A stretch of DNA of 64,000 nucleotides from Talinum fruticosum (lineage: Eukaryota > Streptophyta > Magnoliopsida > Caryophyllales > Talinaceae), in the NCBI GenBank assembly GCA_021018815.1, contig JAITYX010000042.1:4392001-4456000 (forward strand). The letters are read 5' to 3'. The stretch's first letter is position 1; every line of letters begins with the position of its first letter. Made by a program: the position numbers and the translations under genes. Shown here one piece after another: positions 52,401 through 63,990 of the stretch. Below the pieces are notes generated by a model, which was not told where the DNA came from, did not search any database, and saw only the letters and a program-made list of their open reading frames with translations.

Positions 52401-55400
52401 GGCCTTTTGGAATCAATTACAGGATATTAATTGATTAATTAATTTACCTTGGTGTATTATTGGTAATTTCAACAAAATGGAATATTTAAATGAAAAGGTG
52501 GGGGAGTTAAATTATCTCTCAACAATGTGCAGCGCATGAGGAATTTTCGACCTAACATCCAGGGAGAATCCATTCCTACCTCCGGTAGATTATTTACCTG
52601 GAAAAATTTCCGAAGGGACATCTTATCTATGAAAGATTAGATAGAGCTATTGCGTGCTCCGATTGGCGCAATATGTACCCCAACCGCTATGTATCTCATG
52701 GGTTATTCTTGTGTTCGGACCACAACTAAATTCCGTTGGATTATAGCCCCGTTAATCGTCGGCATGCTTATCGAAAATTTAAATTTCAGAATCATTGGTC
52801 TAACTACCCGGAAGTCAATAAAATTGTCAAGCAACAATGGAATGGGTCCTCGCAAGGGACGCTTATATTCAAAGTTGTTAGTAAACTCAAGAATGTTAAG
52901 TCTAAGCTTAAGTTATGGGCCTCTAAAGTGTGTAGCAACTACTCTCATAAGGTATAAAGGAATTCGAATCTTTTATAAATTGTGTAAGATAGAATCTGTA
53001 TGACCATTGTAATCACATATTATTACATTGGTAGGCTCTATTAGTCAAACAAAAGGAGCAGACTTCTATTGTTTAATCATAAATATTGGGGAAAGTTTTA
53101 TCGAAAATAATGGTTGACTAAGAGTGACAGAAACTCTAATTTCTTTCATTGTTGTTGTTCCTTCCGAAGCGTAAAATGAATATAGTTAAAATTAAAGATA
53201 AGTTTGGATGATGGATCTATGATAAAGTGGATATTAAACAGAAATTTGTAATGGACTTTACTCAAAGATTTAAGTCACAACAGGGTACTAATAGAACACA
53301 TATATGCACTAATTTGTAGGTTTGGCTTACCAATGAGGATAATAACTAACTTCTTCTTCCGATTTCGCCAGCTGAGGTTAAGACTACTGTTTTTCAAATG
53401 AACCCAACAAAAGCTCCAAGGTCCGACGACTTTGGTGTCTGGATTCTTCCAGCAGAGCATTGGAATGTTATTGGTAATGACATTACTCGCATGCATTATG
53501 GATTTTTTTTAATAATGGTAAATTATTGAAATAGGTTAATCATACCTTCATTGCTTTAATATCGAAAGTTATAAGCCCTTCATGAACTTCGCATTTTAGA
53601 CCAATAAGTTTGTGCAATAGGTTTTTACAAGATTATTTCGAAAATTCTTGTCAATAGGTTGAGGCCTATTTTGCAAAGGTTTGTCAGCCCTTACCAAAGT
53701 GTCTTCGTGCCTAATATGGACATCCATGATAATATTCTTTTGGCACGTGAAGTCATTAATAAATTTGGAAATATTAAAGGGAAACAAGCTTATATTGGGT
53801 TGAAATTGAATATGGAGAAAGCTTATGATAAAATTGAATGGGATTTTATTTTTGTTTGTCTTAAGAATTTGGGTTTCTATTCAATTTGGATTAATTGGAT
53901 ACGTGAATGTATTACGTCACTTTCATATTCAATTGTCATCAACGATGAGTCTTGTGGTTTTTCCGACCATCTAGAGGACTCGAGGTAAGGTGACCCTCTG
54001 TCGCCATATTTGTTCATCTTATGTATGGATGTCTTAGCATATAAACTTCATCTCGCTGCTTTGAACCCTAAATGAGGGATTGAGATTAAAATTTATGCGC
54101 GAGCCCAAAAAATCCCCTACTTGATGTTTGCGGATGATAGGCTTTTGTTTTGCAAGTCTAATTTTGAGACATGTCTTAGGCTCCATAATATTTGTGAATG
54201 ATTTTTGTAGTCGGTCTAGCCAATTCATTAATTTTCATAAATCGGTGATTGTTTTTTCTAGAAATTCTTCGTCCGCCAATAGGAATACAATTTCCTCTCG
54301 TATTTAATATTCTCGCACTCGCATTCTTTGGGAAAATACCTAGGTTGTCCTATTTTCAAAGGTAGAGCCAACAACTCTATCTTTGCGGATCTTTTAACGA
54401 GAGCGAGATAGCAAATTACAAAACTGGAAAACTAATTCACTTTCTAAGGCAGGTAGAGTTGTGCTTATTTAGTCTAATATTGAATCCTTACCTGCTCATG
54501 TGATGCAGAGTTTTAAACTACCTAAAAGCACGTCTAACTCTCTGGATAAAATTACTCGTGACTTATTTTGGAAAAAATCTCAGGATGCCACTCGGGTTAC
54601 CAATGGTAGCTTGGGATAAAATTTGTGCCCCCAAGAAATTGGGGGATTGGGGCCTTAGGAAAATTGAGGCGATTAACCAAGCATTTCTATGCAAACTTAT
54701 TTGGAAATACTTATATGAAGAAAATAATTTTTGGGGGTCGAGTTATGAGAACTAAGTATCCTCTATCGAAAGATTTTTTTGGAAAAAATTAAAGCTTCGA
54801 TTCTTGGGCTTGGAAATGTTTGCTTAAAGAGCGTGTTCTTTTTGAAAGAGGTTTAAGATGGAAAATAGGCAACATAATAATACAAAGTTCGGCATGATTT
54901 TTGTGTGGCAATCTTTAGTTATTGAATTATTATGACGAGTAATCTTTCGAATATTCCCTCCTTGGATGCCACAGTCAAGTGCATTTATTACTCCGGGTAA
55001 AGAGTGGGATCCGATTCGTTTTAATTCTTTTCTTCCGACTGACGTTTGTCAAATTATTAAGACTGTCCTCTCTCTTTTCATGAAATTAAGGACTTCGTTT
55101 GATGGGGTTTGTCTAGTAGCGGAAAGTTCACGACTAAATCGTCACTTGGAATGCCCATAATATTCCTACAAGTTCACCATTGTGGGAATTTGCATGGATT
55201 TAGAATATGGATCTAATGCCTAAGTTGAAAATATTTATGTGGCAAATTGGTCACAATATTCTATCTACAAGGGATAATCCGGCTAAAAGAAGGTTGAATA
55301 TAGATACTATTTGTCCGTTTTGTCAAATCCATTGTGAGTTAATTGACCATCTTTTCTCATAATGCACTTATGTTATGGACACCGGGACAAAGTTTTTCGG

Positions 55401-56220
55401 CATCGGTGGCTAGAGGTGAATATAAGTCAATTGCGTAATCCTTCTCTAAACCATATTTTATATACTTTCGAAATGAGAAAACCACCTCGGATGATATGAT
55501 TGATTCATTTGTTATGGAATATTTGGAAGAGCGTAAATGATAAAGTTTTCAACTATGGGTCTTTCAATTCCATTGCTACAGTTCTTCGAGCCAAATCCTC
55601 TTGGGCTGAATGGCAATCTAGGAACAGACTGGATCAACTTTTCAACCTATCCTCATCTCCCCCTCACTAAGTGTCAACGATTCTAATCATCCGATTTATT
55701 GGAATAAACCACTTGGAGGATTTGTCAAAGTCAATTTCCACAGTTCAAGGTCTTCTTCGCGGCGGCGGGAGGGTTCGTGAGCGTGAAGTTGGGCTGACAG
55801 ATTTCGTAAGCTAGAACAACTAATTTGGGGCCAACCTCGATTCTTTTAGCAGAGGCTACTACCATGAGAAATTGTGTCAAAGCAGCAGCTTAAGCGAGGT
55901 TTTGTTCTATCATTTTGGAAGGAGATAACCTAACGGTCATTAAAGCTATTTAAGGAGAAATTCGAGTTCCTTGGGAAATCCAGACGCTTATTCAAGATAC
56001 TCGTTGTTTTCTTCGGAGGTGCAATCACGTATTTATCCATCACACATATAGAGAAGGGGATTGGGTCATGATTTGGTGACCAAGTTTGGGTTTTGTATTT
56101 ATTATACTTTAGTTTGGTTTTCTATCCCCTTTTTCTTTTCTCCCATTTTATGGAGGATAATTTAGGTAGAACTCTTACAAAAAAAAGTTACCTATTAGTT
56201 ATTATACTTACCCTTTTAAA
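49436..56220 (+). mobile_element. Full-length-size, inactive L1-type LINE with RNase H
   Basis: The 5' end is followed by a GA-rich leader. The 3' end is a nine-A tail at 56218-56226 that overlaps the A-rich start of the duplication. AAAAAATCGATGACGT before it (49420-49435) matches AAAAAATTGATGACAT after it (56221-56236), a 16-bp target duplication with two differences, both CpG transitions. ORF2 remains show endonuclease, reverse transcriptase, a zinc-knuckle-like RVT region and an RNase H relic in order. A T-rich, A-poor stretch at about 49540-52030 contains no recognisable ORF1. The many stops and frameshifts make it dead. It inserted seven bases beyond the right target duplication of the solo LTR. 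Confidence 0.85.
52051..56090 (+). pseudogene. LINE ORF2 relic (EN-RT-RNase H)
   Basis: The start MKIVAWNVQGAKK is the usual first line of plant LINE ORF2 (AP-like endonuclease, asparagine in WNVQG). Further on, HRLDRA-type and DYSPVNRRHAYRKFKFQNHW words lie near 52640-52810. The reverse transcriptase spans about 53650-54200, with YQSVFVPNMDIHDNILLARE, LNMEKAYDKIEWDF and the catalytic FADD in LMFADDRLLF. The RVT-associated segment WDKICAPKKLGDWGLRKIEA and the Cys-rich ICPFCQIHCELIDHLF follow. An RNase H relic lies near 55720-56080 (GGFVKVNFH, then EGDNLTVIKAI across frames). In-frame stops are frequent (for example before GDPLSPYLFILCMD near 53987), so no functional protein can be made. Confidence 0.88.
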
Positions 56221-56236
56221 AAAAAATTGATGACAT

Positions 56237-56753
56237 CCTTTGGTAAATGGATTGGTTGAAGAGAATATACATACTCTAACAAATGGAGTGACACTCAAAA
56301 TACTTGGAGCATGGACAGACAAGGAGATAAAGAACGTATGTATGGAACAATATTCAAGAGGATTTAAGAAGTAATTAAGTCTCTTTTTATGAATTAATAG
56401 TCGATCAATATCACTCTAAATGACTTATATATGAAAGAAAAAGAAGTTCATGAAACGTTTTTTTGAGGTTTAAATAATTTGTTAGGATACAGCAAATTAT
56501 TACTTGTCATACAGGCGGAGCTCTTATGTTATAATGTAACTCTTTTATTTTATAAGTCAAAATAAAAAAATAAAATGGCAAATTTGTTATGTCAACCATT
56601 TTTTTTACTAAGTTTTTTTTTATAAGCAAAGGGTGGTCCTCTAGGCTAATAGCAGGCAAATCTATTTCATTTCAACCCAAGAATTTTTTTTTCCCGGTTT
56701 ATATTCTGCAGAAGCAGACTTTGGGAGGGTGGAGAGAGAAAGTGGGCAAAGCC
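56237..56753. other. LINE right flank and upstream region of the CX9C gene
   Basis: This AT-rich stretch runs up to the ATG at 56754. The purine-rich GGGTGGAGAGAGAAAGTGGG just before the start is probably the 5' UTR. No clear TATA box is seen. Confidence 0.45.
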
Positions 56754-59362
56754 ATGGCGTCGAGAGCTGAATCACCACCATACCCAAGTGCTGCAAGAAT
56801 TTCTGATTCTCCTTGTTATCCTCAGTACACCGCTTCTCTCAAGTGTAAGCCTTGCTTCCCTCTTCATGTTCTTTAAATTAGTCCCCCGCACATGCCCTAA
56901 ACCCCTAATCCAATTGCGTAATCATGTGAAAAATTATGGCTTGAATTTCTACAAAACATTTGCCTTTGCGTGAGTAGCTCAAACTATTTTGGCAATTGCA
57001 GGTTCACTGGAGACATGGACATTTTTCCTTTTCTTTGGGGGGGTGTTCTTGTAGGAAATTATGACCCCAAGATTCTCCCATTGATTTTAAGATTACCTTT
57101 GAAAAGATGTGATTTTTGGATTGGAAAATAGATTATGTGAGATTTATCGTTGTTATGCTTGAATAACATACCTTAGAATTAGAAACCCACCTGAGTTATG
57201 GGTTAGTTAGATGATAGATGATTTTGAGTTAAAATTTCTTATTGAATTATTGGAATCGTTGTTGTTTCTCTTGTTGTCATTTCTTCCCTTTGCCAGATTT
57301 CATTTTTTCTCTTGTGATTCTTTAAGCTTATGCTTTGCCTATGACCTTAAGAACTTGATTGGTTTGAGGTCAAGAATTTGGATTTGGGAGTGAAGCATTG
57401 TGTAATCTTATATTGGATATGCCTCGCTCTTACTTGTGGTATAATGATACTTTCTTGATTCACCATTGCAAATCATCTCTATGAGGTCCCATGCTACCTT
57501 TCTGCACACATTTTGATATCTTCCTACTATTTCCTCACTCTCCTTGGCCATAAAAATGCCGAAATAGAATCCAATTATACCTCATATTTCCACAATGCTC
57601 TAGAGCCCCCCGAATTGCTGGAAATTTATTTTTGTCATCAGCGGTTTTGAAATTTCCGGATCTTAGCAATTCCTTATAATGCTTAGAATGATTCCCACTG
57701 TTTTAATCTCTTAGATCCTAAGTTCTTAGTTAATGGTTATACCTTGCTTTTTTAACTGGATTTATAGATTCGGCTCAACTAAATTAGCAAAACAATCATG
57801 TTGAGGGTTAACATGTGGGTGAGATTCTCAGGTTTAGAGCAGTACAACTCAGACAAGAGTAAATGTCAAGAGCACTTCGATGTTTACAAGGAATGCAAGA
57901 AGAAGGAGGTAACTAAAACTTTCCTAAGTTTTGCTGTATAGAAAATTATAGTTTTGGTCTTTTGAATCCATTGGAGAGCAATCCATACATATACTGCATC
58001 CTGATTGGCTTCTTGGTTGTTTTAACTGTGTTTTCCTATGCAATATATTTCTTGTTGTTCTAGTTATATCTTAAGTTTCTTGTTTCTCATTCTGGAATGT
58101 CTGTTTTTGAGAGATCATTATACTACGGGAACATCAGGACTGTGTTTTATTTAGAATTGTGGTGAAGGTCATATCATTTCCATCTTCAGTACTAACTTTA
58201 TGAACCAACAATATTTTTTTTTTTGGAAGGAAGAACCGACAATATTTCTTCTGTATCTATATGTAATGCAATTTCGTGGCTTCACATTCTCTTTGCACGT
58301 CTCTATCTTGTAATTCTGTGGATTGTGCATGTGAAGCTACATTCCAAAGCTAGGGTAGAGCCAGGGGTCAAATTAGTATAGTCTTACATTTACAGTTGAA
58401 TTTGTGGAGAGGTTATTTTCAATGGACCCTGGATTTGAAACGTGTTGACTGCCACTCCATGACCCAAAAAAGGGTGGAGGATGATTTAATCTAATGAGAT
58501 GGTTTGCTTTAAGCACTAAAAGCTACAAAAGAATTATGATTGTCCAGTAATGACTTTTTCCAACATATTAGACAGTGAATGACTGATATTTCTTTTGAAA
58601 TTGTGATTTTTAATTTGGTTTTTAAAATTGTGTTGGACTTATTTTCAGGAATGACGGTACCAATTATTTATGATTTGTTTGTTCGTTGGATTGGCCCAAA
58701 AATGTACCATCCATTTTTTGGGAGCAGATAGCATAATACTGAGTGCCTTCTGCCTGATTTAGATTGAATATCCATATTCTATAGTGGGCATGTTGGTCAT
58801 TGACATCCAACATAATATAAACTCTCACAATATCATATATACATCATGTGGTTTTCATTGAAATATTAACATCCACTTTCCTTTTTACAAGGCCTGAACC
58901 AGTGTCCATTTTAGATGAGTGTATGCCTCTGAGGCATTGATATTTTCGTGAACAATATTGATTCAGTTACTATTTTCCTCAGTATCTGCAAGTATAATGG
59001 TTTGGTGGTAGGTCCAGGACAAAGATTTGATCTTTACGCTTTTTCCCTGTGTTGCACATGAGGAATGGAATTGTATGAATGATGCAGCCATTTTTTTTAT
59101 AACGAGTGCTACCATCTATTTGATCGTTTTGAACTTAGATCTGTGAAAAATTGATATTACATCGAGTATCAGGTGCTCTAATTGTGTTGGAGGAGCATTC
59201 CCTCTATACTGGGTTCATGAATAATTTGTTGCATTGCATAAAGCTTATGTTATATGTTTGTTTGTTGATTAAGGACTATTTTCCTTAACTAGCTTTGATC
59301 TGGTTGCCTTTCAGAGGGAAGCCCGTTTGGAGCGCAATCGTAGCCGTTCTTTGTTTTCTTAG
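56754..59362 (+). CDS. Twin-CX9C mitochondrial protein (COX23/COX19 family)
   Basis: The exons are 56754-56844, 57832-57908 and 59315-59362, giving 71 residues with an intact frame. The CHCH domain has two exact CX9C pairs, C-YPQYTASLK-C and C-QEHFDVYKE-C, joined by LEQYNSDKSK. It ends in a basic tail rich in Arg. Twin-CX9C proteins fold in the intermembrane space through MIA40-driven disulphides. The wording around the second pair (KCQEHFDVYKECKKKE) is closest to COX23, which serves cytochrome c oxidase assembly. The family member I recall in Arabidopsis is At1g02160, annotated as Cox19 family, next to the ALG12 and PPR loci. The coding parts are small against introns of 987 and 1406 bases, so gene finders may miss it. 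Confidence 0.88.
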
Positions 59363-60015
59363 GCAAACAAAGGTGTGCGGATATTCTTAGGTGAACAAAG
59401 GTGTTAGGTATCCATACGACATTTTCAAACTTTGACGTGTTTACACACCACAGTGGAAGGTTGTATCCTGTACCAGCTCATTGGGAAGCTTACTTTATAG
59501 AGTTGCATTTTTTCTAAAAATTGACTATGAATTTCTTGCCACTGTATTCAGAAATACTCATGTATTAGCATTGAGAGTTGTGTAACAGGGCATGGGTTAT
59601 TCTGTGAATTTTGTATTTGCTCTTCCAATATTTTGCTTCTAGATACTTGGTCAGTCAGGGATAATCTTGATAATGCTTTTGAAAAAGCATAATGGCTTGG
59701 TGCCATGGAGCACATAGTGAATAAATGAGATTGTTGCAATGTTACTTTTGGTGTTGATCATGTTTATCTAGTCATATTTCAACTGAATTCATATATTCCG
59801 AGGCACAAAATTTTCACAATTCTATTAATCATTATACAGATTCTTCGACAGAGTCTCTACCGGTACACCACCGTTGTCAACGACCAATACGTGAAGGTTC
59901 CTTATTAAAATATTTTTTAAAAAAAGCAAAGTTCAGTCTCTTTCTTGGTCAGGTGTGGAGGTACGCGGGATCTCAATCTTTACTATTTGGCAAATACAAA
60001 GCAAAAAACCAATAC
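59363..60015. other. Convergent 3' flanks of CX9C gene and CYP714
   Basis: The two genes point toward each other here. The interval should hold both 3' UTRs. No further gene or repeat is seen. Confidence 0.5.
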
Positions 60016-63000
60016 TCATGCCCTTCTAAGGAGGAGCTGAACTCCATGCTCTGGTTGCATAACCAGCCTAATTGTAGGGCTATGCTGATAAGTTGGTGAA
60101 AGTGAAAAACTAAACTTGGACAAAATGAGAGATAGGATGACCTTCAGTTGGACCATGGCAAAGTGTTGGCCTAGGCATACTCGAGATCCAAACCCAAAAG
60201 GCAAATAAGCATGCTGGGCTTTACAGGCACCACCTGTTCCATTGGCAAACCGTTCGGGATTGAATCTGTGGGCATCTGGACCCCAGAAGTCCGGATTCTG
60301 GTGCAACAATGGTACAGGGATCTGGACGTTGAGCCCTTCGGGGACTCGAATGTGTTTCAGGTTTGCATCCTGTTGTGGTGCTTTTGTCACAAATACTACT
60401 GGTGGGTAGAGACGAAGTGTTTCTTGGATGATCATTGTCAGCTGCCCAAGGATCAATAGGATCAACAAAACAAATCTGAAGAAACATACCGTCACTAAAA
60501 CCAACGCAATCTTCAAAATTCAGGTGTTCCTAACTTTCCATCAAAATTTATTACAGATTCTGTCTGGAATTAGATATTGGTTTTTGTTCTCTATAAACCT
60601 AGAAAATGGGTCATTCAGGTCAGGTTTGTTTTGGATCACGCTCAGAACAAGTCAATGAAATATTGGATTGGGTTCAACCTTTTGGGTTAGGATCACGTTC
60701 AGATCTGCTATTGGTTTGTCTAATAAGGTAGTCAAGAAAACACAGTGGACAATAACAGCTGGACAATTTTCAGGTTTTGCTGCTAATTCAAGTTAGTGTC
60801 AAACTACATTCTCTAATAACCTTATTAAGCATATGAACTCGCAGAGATGGTACTAAGAGTTGATCTAATAAAGAAAGACGGCATTACCAGTTTCATATTC
60901 CTCAGATCATCTGAGGCTGGAATCCTATCTCCACATACTTGAAGCACCTCAGCTCGAGCACGAGCCTGCCAATCAGGGTAAGCAGCCAATAACATCAAGC
61001 TCCAAGTTGCTGTGGTGGCAGTCGTTTCATGACCAGCAAAATATATGGTCTTGCAGTTGTCGACCATCAACTTCTTGGTATCCACATTCAAGGTGAGATC
61101 ATTGTTGTCAACACAGGTTCTAGCACCTTCAAGTATCTTCTGTAAGAAATCATTCTCATGTTTTGCGCTCATTCGGTCTTCAACCACCCTTAATATCATT
61201 GAGTTGATCTCCTTCTCTAATCTCCTTATCTCAAAGTTGTTCTTAGTGGGCATATACCTGCAATGTTCACACAATGGGATTTCTGAATAATTCATTTGTG
61301 AATGTTCTTTTGATTGCATTTGAAACAGTGAGGTTCCAAACCATTGACTGTGTGCTACTCCACAATAAAAGTCAATTTATGAAGGCATTTTGCTTTAACT
61401 CACTATAATCGGAAAACGCTTGACACAGTTGCTACAAGAATATGAATTCATGTACACAGATTTTACTTGCCTTGAGCCAAGGATCCCGATAAATTGAGTT
61501 TTGGCCATTAGCTCTTGAAGGGCCCTGATTTTTGTGAAAATGTCTTTCCCTTGAGAATAACTGCTTCCAAATGCAGCTTTTGAGATAATGTCAGCTGATA
61601 AGCTTCTCAAGTCCTCATCGACAATGATTTCTGCTATTATGCCACTGCTATTGATTCCGTCTTCCCAAGAACCCAACATCGATGACGTAGCTTCCACCAT
61701 CAAACCCATCATACCCTGCACAAATTCTCATCATACCTTGATCTTAAGAGTTCCTTTTTACCTTTTTATGCTCCATTCTGTTCGTATTTGTGCGCCATTT
61801 ATGATATCGCACACACAAGTTTACAGTGGGTGTTGTATTCATAGTTGAAATGTATGCATAATCAATTAAATACTTGAATAACTCTGCAGTATGCCCAAAG
61901 GAAGATGTATAGTACTCGATATTAATTAAGTTCTGTTGCTTACCTTAACTTTGTCAGGATAAAATTCTGGGAAATGATCTTCCTTTGATATGCCCAAATC
62001 GAACCACTTGAAGAGATGACCCCTTTACCCAGCAACGGACCTCGATCTCTGGATAGATAAGGAGGCTTTCCCAAATCAATGGCGGTGCAAAGGCTTATTT
62101 CCTTCACAATGTCAGGGTCCATTATGCTCAATGTCATCATACTTCCAGTTGAGAATATGAACACTGGTCCTGCTCACCAATTCAATCATCCCATTCTCAG
62201 TCAAGTATAACATTTCGATAATAATTATCAACTATCCTCCAGAATGACCTCATAGTGGTATTTGACCAGCCTTCCATTAAGGATTCATCGGGTTCAAAAC
62301 TTCAAATCACTCAATGGGCAATTGGGAGAAAGAGATTTGCCCCGCGTCATCCCCCTACTCTTATCTCATGTTGTTCTTAGCAATTGTTATTGTAAAAGGT
62401 AGTTTGAACTAAAGTTGCGGTTCTACTATGACAATTGCACACGTTTCACTTCAAATTCACTAATTTTACTTTATCCAACGTGATATGTAGGACCGAGCTG
62501 TATAAAATTGGGCCAGAATTGTGGCTCACCTATTGCAGTTACTCTATAAACGAGTCATCTTACCCATTATAAAAATAAAAATATGATAGATAAGTGAGTA
62601 GGGGACATACCAAAATTGATCTGTGCCGAATTATTTGTACCACAAAATTACGTCTGGAATAAGCCGACTCAATTCTTACTCGACACAAACAACTCATTGA
62701 TGCCAAAGATTGGACAAGCGTATTAGACAAAGCAAATCCCATTATGAAAAAATCCCAGACCAAAATTGACAACCTTTCCAGTTCTGGAGAAAGTTGAAAG
62801 GCTAGAAGCATACTCCCCAGCTTCTTCTCAATGTAGAAATCAGAAAAGGACCCCCACAATGACCCACAAGCTACAAGCAAGACAAGCTGACCCCAGTTGG
62901 GAATGTGACCCACAGAAAATAGGTCATTCGGTTCGGTTTTGGGTCATGTTCAGAGTCCAGACCAGAAGATTCAGTTCGACTTTAGGTTGGACAGGGTCAT

Positions 63001-63529
63001 TTTGGGTTGGGGTTAACTTTAGATGGCTTGATGTTTGACTTAATAAGCTTGTCTAGTAAAACATAACTTTGATGAAAAATGCACCGGTTGGGTTTGGGGT
63101 CAACTTAGGTTTGAAGTCCGCTTCGGGGTGGCTGCTTCAGGTGGACTCAGGTCATCCGGTTCAAGTTTCAGGTCCTCCTACAGCTCATTATAGTCTACAA
63201 CTATGAAGTAGAGAGACGGAGACAGAGAGAGATACCATATTGACGTCGCCAAAGCTTGAGGTGGGGGAAGAGGAGAGAATGCCAGTCATGAGAGAGAGAG
63301 GCAATGGGGTCTTCTAAATGATGCTTGGGTGTGGAATCGGAGTGGGTTTGGTGCTTGATTCTACGGATTTCAGGTATATTGCCCAGCAAAATAGAAGAAG
63401 GTGGGGGCCTCTGATGCCTTGAGCTTCAAGCTTCGACCGAACCCTCTTTGGCTTCAATACAAGAACCCAATTTATGTATCCCATTAACGCCAGTATACCT
63501 CCTACCACTACTGTGAGCACAGCCTGCAT
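60016..63529 (-). CDS. CYP714: Cytochrome P450, CYP714 family
   Basis: The gene encodes an ER-anchored monooxygenase of about 520 residues. Exons in transcript order are 63529-63236, 62169-61944, 61715-61471, 61257-60888 and 60441-60016. An N-terminal hydrophobic anchor (AVLTVVVGGILALMGYINW) is followed by family words such as DIVKEISLCTAIDLGKPPYL, RGPLLGKGV and WAYQRKI. Motifs seen are the I-helix AGHETT (about 330-335), ExxR in ETLR (386-389), PERF (about 441-444) and the haem loop FGFGSRVCLG with the ligand Cys near 468. CYP714 members hydroxylate gibberellins or triterpenoids; the substrate cannot be fixed here. Single bases are missing in the G runs 63403-63407 (exon 1) and 61969-61971 (end of exon 2). 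Intron 3 starts with GC (AG|GCAAGT), an accepted minor splice donor, and the flanking codons support it. Confidence 0.93.
60601..60730 (+). repeat. GGGTCATTC-type repeat in CYP714 intron 4
   Basis: It begins GAAAATGGGTCATTCAGGTC, continues with TTTGGATCACGCTCAGA and ends near GGTTTGTCTAATAA. The same order of words is seen in intron 1 at 62914-63061, so these are two copies of one repeat. The GGGTCA/CGGTTCGG words are the reverse complement of those in the unit at 21294-21840. Confidence 0.6.
62914..63180 (+). repeat. GGGTCATTC-type repeat in CYP714 intron 1
   Basis: It starts GAAAATAGGTCATTCGGTTC, then GGGTCATGTTCAGAG, and has GGGTCATTTTGGGTTGGGGT in the middle. GCTTGTCTAGTAAAAC at about 63045 corresponds to the end of the intron 4 copy. 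Further GGTC-rich words run on to about 63180. No target duplication was identified. Confidence 0.6.
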
Positions 63530-63538
63530 CCTTCAACC

Positions 63539-63556
63539 TCTCTCTCTCTCTCTCTG
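63539..63556 (-). repeat. (CT)n microsatellite in CYP714 leader
   Basis: About nine CT units lie ten or so bases upstream of the CYP714 start, reading as a GA run in the probable 5' UTR of the minus-strand transcript. Confidence 0.8.
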
Positions 63557-63799
63557 TGAGAAGCAACAGGGTGACTAACAAGAGGAAGAAGAGTCGAATG
63601 GATGTATAAAATGATCTCTACATTTTAAATTCAGGAAGGGAAATTTACATTTATAGTAGTTTTCTTTTAAATTTATTTAAGTAAAGGTGCTCAGTACTTA
63701 CGTATGGGAAGTAAATTGGTTAGCAATAGAATATCTCAGTTTTCACAGTACCTTTCGATGACTACAAATCATGTCAAAAAACTGCAAAGTAACTTGCAA

Positions 63800-63990
63800 A
63801 GATGATGGCATTAGCGAGGCCAAGTATGTGGGTTCTTAATAAGAAGAGAGCTATTCTCGAGTTCAAATCCCACCTACATCAAACTTTGCACCTCATATGC
63901 ACAAAAACAAATATATATATGTCTTTTTAATCTGGGGGTCAAATCACAAATTAAACTCCTTTTTTAAAAAAAATCATGGATCCTGCATTT
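63800..63990 (+). repeat. tRNA-derived SINE-like element
   Basis: An A-box-like TGGCATTAGCGAGG near 63807 and a B-box-like GAGTTCAAATCCC at 63859-63871 occur in the order and spacing of a tRNA-derived SINE. An unrelated A/T-rich body follows up to the window edge. The right end may lie outside. The remaining 63557-63800 upstream stretch shows no feature beyond possible CYP714 promoter. Confidence 0.5.
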
